From: Antedon mediterranea
Lineage: Eukaryota; Echinodermata; Crinoidea; Comatulida; Antedonidae
DNA length: 64,000 bases
Assembly (NCBI RefSeq): GCF_964355755.1
Contig: NC_092676.1
Coordinates: 26,332,288 to 26,396,287, forward strand
Direction: 5' to 3'
The notes beneath the pieces are model-generated. The model searched no databases and was not told the origin of the DNA. It worked only from the letters and a program-made list of their open reading frames with translations. Positions 20,401 to 32,787 of this stretch are shown here, one piece after another; positions within the stretch are counted from its first letter, which is position 1, and the number at the start of each line of letters is the position of its first letter. Both the position numbers and the translations under genes were made by a program.

Positions 20401-21467
20401 GAGTTGATCAATAGCTTAACATACATACAGTAATAGGGGTGTTTCCATTGAATAGGATTGCCTCCTGTCCAAAAGGAGATGTTCTGCTTATAAATAGACT
20501 TAAGCCTTGTCTACACTATCAAATTTGTATGTGAAAAAATGTGATGTGCCATATATGGACATGATGATGTCATATCACTACCATATTTGGGCATATCACT
20601 ACCATATTTAGGCACATCAAACTTGTTGATAGTATAGACAGAGCTTAGGAAAGCATGAGTTTAGTTCTTATCTAATAACACTAGCAGCTTTTTGTAGCTG
20701 TTGGATGTAACATATAAAAACCCACAAGACAAGCACTATTTTTTTTTACTAAAATTAAATTAAAAATCAGAAATTCAGATTCACACAAACCTCTTTCCAT
20801 GCTTGATGTGAATAAGCAGAAACAAAGCGCCAAATGCCACGCACAACGACCCTGTCACAATGTATGCGATACCGAGAAAGCTGTTTTTGCCTCCTAGCCA
20901 AGACGTCGTTGTCAACACGAAGCTCTTCTTTCCTTCAAATGCATTGACTAGGTATCCTACGTTAACAAGTTAAGTTAGAAATATAAGTGAAATGTTTAAT
21001 TATATAAGTCAACCTCTTGTTTTCACGTTGCACCATGTGAATTGAGCTTAATAATTATTCTATGTATGCTCATTATCATTCTGAGAATGTGCAGAATGAT
21101 TTTAAACTCAACAGCTTTATTGTCTAGAGAAAAAAACAAAGGATAAATTCAACACTTGTTTTTGGTCGACATTTTACAGCTACCACATTCTGGTGTTTTA
21201 GCTAGCAGAAAGAAAATTGTCATTTTACATTTATAAACAGTAAAGGATACGGTAGTTGACAGTGAGGGTGTACATTCCCTTCGGAAGCTGCTTGTCAAAG
21301 ACGGTCTCGCTTACATGCCTGACACGCCCATTTAGTTTGCGAAATGTTGGTAATGCTGCCGTTCTCATCCAGACTATAAAGTCCTCATTCTGCAGTTGGT
21401 TTGGAATGTCAGAGATATTTGTAGACCAATTTGGTGGCTGAACAGTATCCTCAAAACCTAAAACAAA

Positions 21468-21498
<31 letters not shown>

Positions 21499-24400
21499 TT
21501 TATTCGGCAAAAGTTCATAAAGTACATTTTACAATTCATCTTGCCAGGAGCAAGTAATAGGCATGAGCCCAAACAGAAAACTGCTCTTACTCCATCATTA
21601 CTTATAAAATACAAAAATAACAAAACTAAGTAGCACAAATTAAGTCAAAATAAAACAAAACAAAGTAATAATGAGATACACCAATTAAAAATAAGCTGCA
21701 TTAAATAAACAATATAAACAATTACAACTTAATATTTTGAGATCAAATGTTTGATAAGTTGGGCTTTAAAGTCTGAAATTGTAGCACATTGTTTAATTTC
21801 ATTGGGAAGTTGCTCCCATAATCTAGGGAAAATAACAAACGATGAATTTAAAAATGTATTGGTCTTTGCCTTCCAATGTATTAACCGCCCTTCACACCTC
21901 TCACTTGATCTCACAAACTCATTAAAGGATGATGGACAGAGGCCATGCATTATTTTAAAACCTAATGTGAGTCTATACACTTTAAATATATCTTCAATAC
22001 TTAAAATATTTAGGTTCTTTAACCTATATAAATATGAAGTGTCCCAATTTCCTTCTTTTCTGTACATAATTATTCTAGTGGCCTTTCTCTGAACCCTTTC
22101 AAGTCTATACATATGAGATATTTCAGTAGGTGCCCACATACAACAACAGTAAGTCACAACAGGTAGTATTAGTGCTTTGTAAAGATTTAGCATTGCCATC
22201 CAAGACATTGCTTTACTACATCTTGAAACAAAACCAAGAAGTTTGCTTGCCTTACTACAAACATAATCTACATGAGAATGGCATGTTAATTTACTGTTGA
22301 TATATACACCAAGTAGTTTGAATTCATGGACTCTTTCCGTTGAATCGGAATTGATATCGTAAGCAAATATGATGGGATCTTTACACCTGGATAAACTCAT
22401 TGCTGCACATTTTGATGCATTTAATGGTAGTTTATTTAAAACTGACCATTCATAAATCTTATTTAAATCACTCTGTAACTTTATACAGTCTTCTAATTCA
22501 TGAATAGGTCTTGAAATGGTATTGTCATCTGCAAATTGAAAAATTGAAGATTCTATAGCATATTCAAGATCACTCACATACAATAGAAACAAAAGAGGGC
22601 CAAGAACTGACCCCTGGGGTACCCCTGATATTACATTCTTCCAATGCGATATTTCACCTCTATAGATAACTCTTTGTTTTCTATTTAAAAGAAAATCCTG
22701 GATCCATTTATTTAAACCTTTGTTTAAGCCAATATTGTTAAGTTTCTTAATCAGACGATTATGGGGTACTTTATCAAAAGCAGATGAAAAATCTAAGAAA
22801 ATTACATCTACTTGCTTACAATTTTTTGCATCTAAACTTTGAGCCCATGAATGAAACGCCTTAGTGAGTAACAATTCCGTACTATAAGCATGTCTAAAAC
22901 CAAACTGATTATCTGATAATATACTATTAGCCTCTAAGAAATTATTGATTCGGGTACACACAAGTTTCTCCATAATTTTACAAACAATTGGTGTTAAAGA
23001 CACAGGTCTGTAACTCTTAAAATCACCTTTAGGTTTTCCATGCTTTTTGAAAACAGGTACAACATTAGCAGTTTTCCACTGTTTTGGTAAAATGCCTTTT
23101 TCTAAAGATAAGTTAAAAAAGTCGCACAACAATCGTGCTAGTTCTACCCTACAAACCTTTAGAAATATGGGAAGTAAATTATCAGGTCCTGGAGATTTTG
23201 AAACAATTAAATAGTTTAATGCCTGATAAACTTCCATCACATTAAATTTCTCAAGTTCCATATAATGCTGAGGGATAATATCAGAGTTGCAGAGCAAGTC
23301 ATCATTACCACCATCATCATTATTACTGAAATTACTAGAAAATTGATCATTAAACAAATTTGCTATCTCTCTAGCATCTGTTACTATAGCATCATTAATC
23401 TTAAAACTTATAACTTGTGAATAATAGTTAATACCGATAATACTTTTTTAAAATTTTACTTGAGTATTATTCACACTACCTCAAGAATTGTTTAGATCTT
23501 GAATACAGACAAAATACTACTAATAATAATCAAACATTGAATATAGCGGCAATTCCAAAAAAGATGATAGAATTCCCATTGTATTCTACTCAATAAATGA
23601 TTCAGTTTAGTTTTATTCAAATAATAGTAAAATAAACTATTATTGATAAATACATCTTCTTTAGTTGGACAAAATAAATTGAACTTTTTCTTTATATTAA
23701 TTTTTTCAAAGTTGTTTCAAATTACTTTTTCAACGATTAAATGAAAGCAAAATGTAATTCCGAAGAGAAATAAAAGCTTATAATTAAAATTTGATGTGAA
23801 ACTAGACGAAGACTAGAGTATAACTATACGACTATTATTACATTGGACTTTGAGTTGCCCAACATAAATAATAAGAGTAAAGTAAACAAGAGTTATGACA
23901 TATTTCTGGCCAAACACAATTAAACAAACTACTCCACAAAACTGCACCCAACTGTGAAGTCAAAAGGACGCTGTGCACTCAACCATGAAATAAAAGTATC
24001 GGCAGAACCTTTAAACATGGTCCAGCTCTAATACTCTTCTCACAATTTTTTTAACATTTTCATGTTCCCATATTAATTTATTTCTGTATAAAAAAACATA
24101 TATATATACAAAAAGCAGCAGAAGCTGAAAGTATTGCATATTACATAAAATCAGCATAAAAAGTACACAAAAACATCACAACATTAACATAGAAAAATAT
24201 CAATACTTGAACTGAGAATGGCCATGGATTAACAATTGTTCATCCAATGCACAACAAACAATCTATACTAGAATTAAATATGTTGTGTTTTTACTCATTT
24301 GTTGTTTACGCATCACATGATCCACACAAAACCACAATTTTGATTGGAACATGCATTTTAACAATAAAAAGTCTTAATGTCTTAATTATGTAATCTTATT

Positions 24401-27279
24401 TTCTAAAAGAGAAAAAAAACCACCTTTTTATCCACATAAATTAAAACAAGAACAAAACAAAATAACTATAGGGTATTAAATTCCTCCAAAATAAAATACC
24501 TTTTCTATTTATTGTGGTAGGTATTGTACATAAGAAATTAATTTGTATTTAAACATTCTTTAAGTTATTGATTAGTATTGATCCAATTTAAATATTGACA
24601 ACAGCGTTGCTAGTCAATGGTAACAACTTGTATAAAATCAATGAATACTGTATAATGTCAATAGAATAACTGTATTATGGATGCGCACTTACAATATATA
24701 CAAACATCTTTATTCTTTTTTTTATTTCTTTATTTCAAAACCACAACCAATAAAAAAATAAATTTAAACCGATGGTTTAATCTTCGAAACGTCTAACAAA
24801 AAACATGTGTGTACAGTAGAATGGCTTTTATTTACAGAGTATCATAAAATAATAACAATACACCATCAGTAATTCAGACCACAAAACAAAATATGCTAAA
24901 GAAACAAATAATAATAATAATTTGTCTTACTTTCTGGGTTGTTAAACTTTGTTTCTACGTCACTCGGCCACGCCAACCCATTTTTGTTAATCGCCACACT
25001 GGTGTTACTTTGTCCATCCTGATTGTGAAAAGTCAGCTCAAATGTATCTAAATAAATATAAACAATTATCACAGTTTACTCTCTCTGAAAACTGGAATCT
25101 CTCTTCCTAAAAATATTGGAATTTTCCTTCCTGTTTTTTAAATTTATTATATTACTTATTATAAGGGTGACTTATCTGGTTCCAGTGAAGGAATTGATCA
25201 TTAAGGGCCCTCGAAAAAAACATACAAATAAAAACATATAAATTATTTTTTCAAAACGTATGCATTTTGAAAAACAGATTACAAAAATTAGAGAGGCAGT
25301 AGCTGAGAAAAACTTGCAGTTTAAATACATAATCATGTTTTTTTTTTTAATCGAAAAATGTAAATACTGTACCATTAAAAAGACTGTTGGCAATGGCGCC
25401 ACAAGGCAAAATAGCCATCGATACATTGTCCACATCATCGTATTGATACGGTGCACATTCTTTAGACGGTTCGTTTACGCTTTGACCTAGCAGCTGAAGG
25501 TCATCTCGTGAGTTTACGTATCGTCTGTGATTCTGGTAGTAATTTTCAAGTCGATAGTATATGTATACTTGTTTCTAAAATTAAGAAAAATAGGATACAT
25601 TCAAACCTCCTCGGAAAACTGGAAAACATTTATTCGGTATAAATAGACATTAAAATAGTGCAGGGAAATTAACTTCTGTATTTAACTTTATCTCTCCCTA
25701 TACATACCTCTTATTTGGGACACCCCTTCTATCTATTGGCAAAACCAAGGAAGAGTAACATTACACTCTTTTCTGGTGAAACAAACTACAGTAGGGGAGA
25801 TATATGTTTTATCACTATGGCCAAGGTTTATTCTGAGGACAAATATTATTGTAAAATATCTAATAATCATTGTTAATCAGCTGCAATCATCAATCTTACA
25901 TTTTAAATTTTATATGTAAATCCATAATGTAAACTTATGCCTAGTCTAGACTATCAAACAAAAAAGTGTGATGTGCCCAAACATGGTAGTGATATGACAT
26001 CATGTCCCTGTATCAGAGGGGCACATCACATTTTTTATCACATCAATTTTGATAGTGTGTAGACGGAGCTTTACAGACCAGTACCTCGTAATCTTCCGTC
26101 AAATTAAACGGTATTTTACATATGCATGTACCGGTTGCGTTTTTAAAGTAATTGATACAAGACACATCATTGTCTTGTGTACAGCTGGTGTAATCAAGTA
26201 TCGTCTCCTTTACCTGAAAATTACAAAGAAAAAAAACATTTGAAATTCATTCATTTATTCGAAAAATAAAAAGAAATGCAAATCAAAAATGATATCATTT
26301 ACACATTAGGCTTGTCCATGTCTGAAAAAGGGTTACAGAACTAAACAACTATATTTTGTTTGATTTAAGATGAAAAACGTTTTTTTAATGAAATTCTGAA
26401 AACTTACGTTATTCTGAAAAGGGTTAAAGAACTACTGTAAACAACTACATTATGTTTGCTTTAAGATGAAAAACTGTATAGTTTTATAAAATCTGAAAAC
26501 TTACGTTATTTGATGTGACAAGAAATCCAACGCCAAGAGGTATGAAAACGATTCCAACAATGAAGAAGGCTGGTAGAACAGTACCTGCTGTTAAAATTGG
26601 TTGCCATGCTGGTAAACGTTGCTGTTTAAAAGCAGTATCTATACAAATTGTAAAACATACATTTTATATACATCACTTTAAAATATATTTAGTTCAGCAG
26701 AGGTGTAAAATCATACAAAAATAAGGAGCCAATAATAAATTGGTAAAACTTAAAAGTGGGATATTTCAAATTTGAGAAATGTTGATGCTAAGATAGAAAT
26801 ATACAATTCAAACAAGTTTAATATTTAATATTAATTAACTCATTTGGGGTTTTTTAAAACACAATCAACTTCTTCCTCCCTACATTTTGTTTTGTAAGGA
26901 TCATCCTATATTTCATATTTTCTATATTGTTATTATATTTTCTAGTTAGCTAGCTAGGCTACTACAGCCTAACTAAATAGTACTACTACTAGACCTATCT
27001 AACTATGGGCCGGCACTTCATCGCCTAGGCCTAGCTAAGCATAACCTGGTGGATGGGCCTTCTTAACTCAGCAGAGCGAGGCCTCTCTCTAGCAGTGATG
27101 CACTGATAGGCCTAGGCCTAGGCCTACTAGCCAAAATATCAAGAAAATTTAGGCCTACCTCCCGGCTTTTTACTCTTTATTTCGTCATCCTCAACAGCTG
27201 GATGAGAGGTTGAATTGGGAGTTGGAGATTGCGTCGTTTCCATATTTTCGGTTCTGTCTTCCACAGAATTTCCTGCCAT
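17468..27279 (-). CDS. TMEM30A: TMEM30A/CDC50A, P4-ATPase flippase beta subunit, 8 coding exons
   Basis: Exons in transcript order are 27159-27279, 26505-26638, 26085-26213, 25373-25574, 24931-25047, 21251-21457, 20791-20956 and 17468-17504. All phases agree, giving 370 aa. Signature segments are [20 protein letters not shown], a first membrane helix at about 59-80, [19 protein letters not shown].., [43 protein letters not shown] and a second membrane helix at about 331-352. Cysteines and NxS/T sites in the large extracellular loop fit the family. CDC50 proteins escort P4-ATPases out of the ER and are needed for phospholipid flipping. The last exon is less certain: reading through the weak GTTTGT donor at 20785-20790 would instead stop at 20781-20783 after KRFV and give 361 aa. 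A LINE fragment sits in the intron between the fifth and sixth coding exons. Confidence 0.95.
19612..19750. mobile_element. MITE family A, copy 8
   Basis: Left TTAACCTTTGTCTACACAAT and right GATAGTGTAGACAGAGCTTA. TTAA is present at both edges. Core with one degraded unit; within the last predicted TMEM30A intron. Confidence 0.82.
19922..20086. mobile_element. MITE family A, copy 9 (reverse orientation, two units)
   Basis: AAAGCTCTGTGTACACTATC on the left and CAGTGCAGACAGAGCTTA on the right. The core is inverted and has two AAATATGGTAGTGATATG-type units. Only about 170 bases from copy 8. Confidence 0.85.
20501..20647. mobile_element. MITE family A, copy 10 (two units)
   Basis: TAAGCCTTGTCTACACTATC on the left and GATAGTATAGACAGAGCTTA on the right, with two ATATCACTACCATATTTGGG-type units. 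Upstream of the 20791 TMEM30A exon on the map. Confidence 0.85.
21473..23450 (-). mobile_element. 5'-truncated non-LTR retrotransposon (LINE) with reverse transcriptase frame
   Basis: A minus-strand open frame (21729-23357, 542 codons, open a little further upstream) encodes a reverse transcriptase. Visible blocks are [33 protein letters not shown], motif [18 protein letters not shown], motif [21 protein letters not shown] and motif C FQFADD. The endonuclease domain is absent. The likely 5' edge, near 23450, is a frame-closing stop. The 3' tail runs to an (AAT)n array at 21473-21500, typical of CR1/jockey-like elements, though I cannot fix the clade. It sits in a TMEM30A intron in the sense orientation. 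The intact frame suggests a young insertion, but truncation makes it immobile by itself. Confidence 0.88.
25936..26072. mobile_element. MITE family A, copy 11 (reverse orientation)
   Basis: TATGCCTAGTCTAGACTATC on the left and GATAGTGTGTAGACGGAGCT on the right, one core unit in reverse. It ends 12 bases from the TMEM30A exon beginning at 26085, so on the transcript it follows that exon's splice donor almost directly. Confidence 0.85.
26321..26511 (-). repeat. tandem duplication that copies a TMEM30A splice donor
   Basis: Two units of about 95 bp (26321-26412 and 26413-26511) share TCTGAAAA.GGGTTA and TTTAAGATGAAAAAC and end in AACTTACGTTAT. On the minus strand that end is ATAACGTAAGTT, the true 5' splice site of the exon 26505-26638. 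The second copy therefore carries an extra donor about 100 bases into the intron, preceded by a TTTTCAG acceptor-like sequence. Confidence 0.8.
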
Positions 27280-29160
27280 GTTATAAAATAATTTTTAACA
27301 ATTTTTTCAAGTTTCCACTTTCCAAAGATGATCGATCGGCCCGATATATCGCGTCGATCAAAAACAACTTCGTGACCTTCCTCCGATCCCTTTTTTTGTT
27401 CCGGTTTTGTGTTGTTAAATTGCTCGAGCGTAACAGAAGTGCGCCACCATGTGATGCAAAACTTATTGTTTACAAAAACAAAATTAACAAACAAAATTAA
27501 CATACTGTTGGTGATGAAAGTAATATTTAATTTAATTATTTTCACTTCATTAATTTTTAAATAAAAAATTTCTTAAAAATCCAGTTTACACCCAAAATCA
27601 ATCATGTGTTTTAAAAGAGTTTCAAATGTTAAAGAATAAAACAATTTACACAAAAATAAAATAATATAAGGCCCGCTTATCCCTCAGGATGTAAAATGTT
27701 GACATTTAAATTGTTAATGTTAAGTCACATTAATTAATGTTGTTAGTCCACGATATTACTCTTTGTAACCTAATTAACTAAATATATCAGTAACACAACA
27801 ATACTGCAGTACTGTAGTGGATGCCTGGCAAGCCCAAACAATTTTGAATTATTTCTTTAAAATTATTCTAAAACAATCTTCTAATGATCTGTTATTTACA
27901 TATATATCATAAGAATCAACTTTAAAGTTCAACGAACTAATTATAATAACTTTTATCCATACATGGTTTCATGGAGATATAACTCTATATTTTTTTTTCA
28001 TCCAAATTTTAGGAAAAAGTAACCAAATGGAATAACATACTACAGAATGCTAAGCTTCTAACTGCTTTGCATCATGGGAAGACAAAATAAATGAATACCA
28101 ATTCGTTTACAAAATAATACAAATTCTTAAATTAAGGTACATTTTAAAAGTTTTGTTTATATTAACCAAATGTGTAGCTATATATACTTTAAAATTATTT
28201 TTCTTTTTGAACGTTAACAATCAAGAGAAAAGAATAATTATTTTTACAGTAAAGGTTCCATGATTTTTGTTCCAAGATTAGGTAGATAGATATACAAAAA
28301 GAAATTTCTTGAGTAAACATGAGGTTTAGAACACTCTGTAGTCCGTGACACGACACACAAAGCAATTCAACACAGCAATAATCTGTGCAGGTTACAAACC
28401 ATAGCATGATAGCAACAGCAACTACCCCATTTTAGAATTAAGTCTAATCTCAAAATTTAGTTGTGCCATTGATGTGTTTAATGTCACCTTGTGAAATCTA
28501 AAAGTCACTACATATTGCGAAACCAATCAGAGACTCAAACAATCGTATCAATAATTTTTTTAATTTTGTTTTTTAATTCTGCCATAATTTTGAAAGTTTT
28601 AGTTGGCAACATGGAATACATTTTATGGAAACAAAAAGGTGCAATAAAATCAACAAAAACCTTGTAAATAGCTAAAATCTTTTTCAGCCTCCATATTACC
28701 AATATCATTTTGTTGATGATTAAGACTAATAGAATACAGTCAACTACCCTAAAACCAGACCTTCCTAAAGCGTGGTTCCCATTTAGAACGCAATCACAAC
28801 GCAACAGTGCTGTAAACATCGCTACGGAAAATCAGTTTGATTTCATGTAGCAACGCAAGGCAAAAGAACACTGCTGGAAAACATATACAGTGCATACTCA
28901 AAAGTATGCAGGGTGAACAAGGTCAAAGTTATTGGAGGGGATCTTGTTACATCGCATGGGTTGCATTACGTTGTGTCGCAAGTGGGAACCACACTTTAAG
29001 GATTGTTAATCTTATTTACGAGCTTATATTTATAATAAAACTGGACGTTCTGTAAAACCAGATAATTTGACCAGCGTAAGAGCAATTCATTTTTGGAAAC
29101 TTGGAACTTTCATATAATAAAATGCATCAACCGACGTAAGCAGATATTAAAATTAAATAT
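27280..29160. other. TMEM30A 5' flank and spacer to CEPT1 3' end
   Basis: The TMEM30A promoter should lie just right of 27280; AGGCCTA-rich sequence at 26990-27155 is in the adjacent first intron. No conserved exon is visible between 27300 and 29160. A MITE lies at 28765-28998. Short open frames here have no recognisable family. Confidence 0.5.
28765..28998. mobile_element. MITE, about 234 bp, GTGGTTCCCA ends
   Basis: Left TAAAGCGTGGTTCCCATTT and right end inverse of TTAAAGTGTGGTTCCCACTT form terminal inverted repeats, followed by further inverted AACGCAA/CAACGTAATGCAA-type words. A TAA/TTA edge suggests a 3-bp target. No coding content. Confidence 0.7.
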
Positions 29161-29163
29161 TTT

Positions 29164-32100
29164 TTATTTATGTTTCACGCTTGATCTTGTTACAGGTTTT
29201 TTACTTGTACTAACAGAAGACTTTTTACTACTTGGTGGCTTGGAAGTAATTTCAAATATGTAAATTCCAAGATATTGAGATATTTGAAGGCAAATGATGG
29301 AGCAGAAACGTACCAGGTCAACTGTACACCATATCTGCAAAAAAAAAAGAGAAAGTAAATAAAAACTCTGGCTGCCACCACTGATATCATGTGATGCATA
29401 ACTAGTGGAATGACAGCTATGAGTGCTCACTGGCTAAACCCAGGGGCCCAAGAGCTTATGTTGCCCCAAAGCTTATGTGGTCCCTGAGCAGGGGCCCCAG
29501 AGCTTATGTGGTCCATGAGCAGGGGCCCCAGAGCTTATGTGGTCCATGAGCAGGGGCCCCATAGCTTATGTGGTCCCTGAGCAGGGGCCCCACAGCTTAT
29601 GTGGTCCCTGAGCAGGGGCCCCAGAGCTTAGGTGGTCCCTGAGCAGGGGCCCCAAGCTTATGTGGTCCCTGAGCAGGGGCCCCACAGCTTATGTGGTCCC
29701 TGAGCAGGGGCCCCAAGCTTATGTGGTCCCTGAGCAGGGGACCCAAAGCTTATGTGGTCCCTTAATGCAGGGCCCAGTAGAATAAAAAGGCATAAAATAT
29801 GTCGAAAAGGCTCAAAATGCTTGAGGCATTGAAAGTGATGGTAAATTGTCTAGGCCTTGCCTATTTAATAAGCCTATGATGATTTAACCCACCCCTTCAA
29901 TCATCTTCTCTGTAAAAATCCCACAGACTTGAACATGTTTTATAATTGGCAAACAAATGCAGCTTATTACTTACAGTAGCAGCCCATAGTAACACCCTTT
30001 CATCAGAGCATGGCAGACCTAGGTATTGGTTTAAAAATAACATTAACGGACCAATGAAAGCAGTATCCGCAAAATCCATACCACTTTTAGTCATATGCGC
30101 TACCTGTTAAAAAACGATAACAATTAAATTAATAAAAACAAATATATTTTGTTGTAGGCAAGTTCATATTTTGTATTGATAAAAAATACAATTAGTTTAA
30201 CTTACTATTAATTTGTTTGTAATTTTTGCAGACACAATTCCAAACATGAGAATGAATAGACAACAGTTATTTTGAAATAATTGCGTTGGTGACCTCAACA
30301 TGACCATTAGGGCTAGCACCAACACGGCAGCAAAATGTATGACTGGAGATATAACACTTGTACCCTGTAGAAATTTATCAGATTATTAATTCAAAATACT
30401 GTATATTCAAATGAACTGGAGAAGAGATAATATAAATTGATCAGGAGTTTAGGTCGAAAAGGGTCAATATTGGAAGTTATTGTAAAGGTGGATAACTTGT
30501 AGTTTGGATGTGGATTTTAATTCTAATTTAATTAGAGCTTAAATCACGAATTTTGATACACTCTTTATGTCAAATAACTTTTGTATTTGAGATACATACA
30601 TTGTGTATCGCTAACTCAGATGCATAGACAAATTACAGTACAAAACTACAATCAAAGAAATAGTAAAAGGAACTATCTTGTTGCTTTTGTTCTTCCTCCG
30701 AAAACCGAAAAGTCACTTTTTTACTTGTTTTATTTCACAATTTTAATCCTTTCAAAACCTTTAATTCTTTGTATGCATTTGTTTGTGGAGAGCCTCTCGA
30801 CTGTCATTTTTTATGTAATCCTGCCTCATTGATTTACATTTGTTCTGTATGTGTGTTTGTTTTTGTATTCTATATCGCGAAATAAACAATATGATATAAC
30901 ATAACTCACAGCTACAGTTGATCCATTTCTGCCAGATCCTCCTTCACCGAAGATGATTGAAAATGACTGGTAGAATGTAAGCAATGTCATAATTGTTGAA
31001 AATACTAACACAAATGTGCTTACTCTATAACCATGAATCTGAAAAACAATACCATTTGTATTCATTTGCGTGGACTGTTGTTTTTGTTTGGGCCTAGAGC
31101 ACACATGCTTATGATAAACAAAATAAAATTATATCAAAAATGTAAAATTCAATGCTCTCTACAGATCAAAGTACATTCTGAAAGAAATTCGGATTTATTA
31201 ATGTTAGTCCATTAATAGCAATCAATAGACAGTCTTTGGAATAAAAGTAAATAATTGTTTTGAAGATATCGTGAATTTAATAGTCAAAACGCATAAGGCA
31301 ACATCCTTACTTGATAGGACCAGATTCCAGGCCCAAACAAGCCACTAATAAATAGAGAGCCTATGATACACAGTTGGGTTTCTGTCACATCAAATCTGTA
31401 ATTAAGAAGGTAAAACTCACTATATGTTCAATTATAAAAGAAAATATTGAAACTAGCCTACTAAAGTTTATTATTCAATTTGTTGGCATGCATTCCTTTC
31501 TGCTGGGAACACAAATTAATCAACATATCAACATAAATTATATAAAAGTGTGTGAATAAAAATTTATCTTAAATCTAAAGTCTTTAACACAACCAAATTA
31601 TTCTGCAAAGCAAACTTTAAAGCAATGAAAAGGTTATTTACTTTCCAAACCGTAGTGTTCCTGAAACGTAAGTTTGCCAGTGTGCCGTGTAAAACAGCAA
31701 CAGCCCAGCAAAACACATGAAAAAGAATTCATTTGGATGTGCTCCTAGCTGCAGTGTTATTGAAGTTGCAATGCCTACAAAAACTGAAAAAAAAAATCAT
31801 GAAAACATTATGTAAGATACAGTATATATCATGTATTGTGTCTGGATATTTTTTTATACAAATATTCTAGTAACTTTAAAGCTCTGTCTACACTATCATA
31901 CTTTATGTGACAACAAAATGTGATGTGCCTATATATGGACATCATGATGTCATATCACTACCATATTTGGACACATCATACTTTTTGTCAAACTTGTGTG
32001 ATAGTGTAGACAGAGCTTTACAGTTGTAAAATGCTTTGTTTTTGTCCTGAAATATTTTTAAAAATTAAAATAAATAAAATAGAGTAATCAATGTGTGCCG

Positions 32101-32787
32101 TAGAATACCTGTTGACACCGCGTCACACCCGTGATCAAAGAGTTCTCCCAACGGACTGCTGCTATTAGTTCGCCTCGCTTGCTTCCCGTCAAGTGCATCT
32201 AGTGTTTGATATATGAAAAGACAAACGGCACAGAAAATATATACAAAGCCTGGTGCCTGTGAAAAAGAAAACAATTTTTATGTATTTTATTGGTACTATT
32301 TATTAATCTACTTTATCAGCACGGTCAACCAGGCATGCTTGCTATATCGACCATGCTGATAGTCAATTTGGTGTAGATAGTGTCTATCAGCATGATCAAC
32401 CATTCATGGAATTTATTTACATATACAAGAGGTCAAGCAATATGGAAAATTTTAAAAGTTCAATAATTTATTAATAAGAATTTAGAAGCACAGCAAACCG
32501 TGCCAATAGAAATTAAGTAAGCCAAATTTAATTCATATAAATATTCTCACCTCCTCCGATCCAGTTGGGCAATAAAACATCAAAAGGACTGAGCTAACAA
32601 TGTTTAACGCTAGGCCTGACAATGTCAAAGTGTTTGGAGCGATCGAGCGAGGGACCTTCTCGATAGCCCAATTCCAAAAAGGCTGCATGACCGCTTCCGC
32701 GATCGACTTGCCATGTGAGCTATATTTGTGCTCCTCCAATCGCTTTAGTTGGCTTGCCTCAAGAATTGTTGAAGTTAAAATCGACAT
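29164..32787 (-). CDS. CEPT1: choline/ethanolamine phosphotransferase, 8 coding exons
   Basis: Exons in transcript order are 32551-32787, 32109-32256, 31642-31783, 31311-31395, 30910-31038, 30206-30364, 29975-30103 and 29164-29334. They join to 400 codons, 399 aa, the family size. The CDP-alcohol phosphotransferase signature DG..AR...G...D...D is intact in [19 protein letters not shown] followed by HGCD (Asp99, Asp102, Asp120, Asp124). Later segments [35 protein letters not shown] and DTAFIGP are typical. The enzyme transfers phosphocholine or phosphoethanolamine from the CDP form to diacylglycerol in ER/Golgi membranes, the last Kennedy-pathway step. Hydrophobic segments recur along the protein. 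Wording of the matches favours CEPT1 over CHPT1, but one ancestral gene may stand for both. An AATAAA overlaps the stop codon. Confidence 0.95.
29440..29770. repeat. 31-bp minisatellite in last CEPT1 intron
   Basis: About ten units of roughly 31 bp, each containing AGCTTATGTGGTCCCTGAGC followed by AGGGGCCCC. Unit length varies by one or two bases. The flank TGGCTATGAGTGCTCAC is also present at about 17895-17915, so the array probably grew inside a dispersed repeat. Confidence 0.92.
31878..32020. mobile_element. MITE family A, copy 12
   Basis: Near-consensus copy: AAAGCTCTGTCTACACTATC at the left and GATAGTGTAGACAGAGCTTT at the right, with one core unit. It lies in the CEPT1 intron, about 90 bases from the exon 32109-32256. 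Confidence 0.9.

Noticed and set aside
21729-23357. A host gene encoding reverse transcriptase
   Set aside because: It lacks the endonuclease and 5' part, has a repeat-type 3' tail and sits inside a TMEM30A intron, so it is a LINE fragment.
29440-29770. CRISPR-like array
   Set aside because: Units abut directly without unique spacers, so it is a minisatellite, and the genome is eukaryotic.
32305-32405. A small hairpin with TATCAGCATGGTCGA-type words as a separate MITE
   Set aside because: The repeats are short and imperfect, without clear ends or target duplication. Possible but unsupported.
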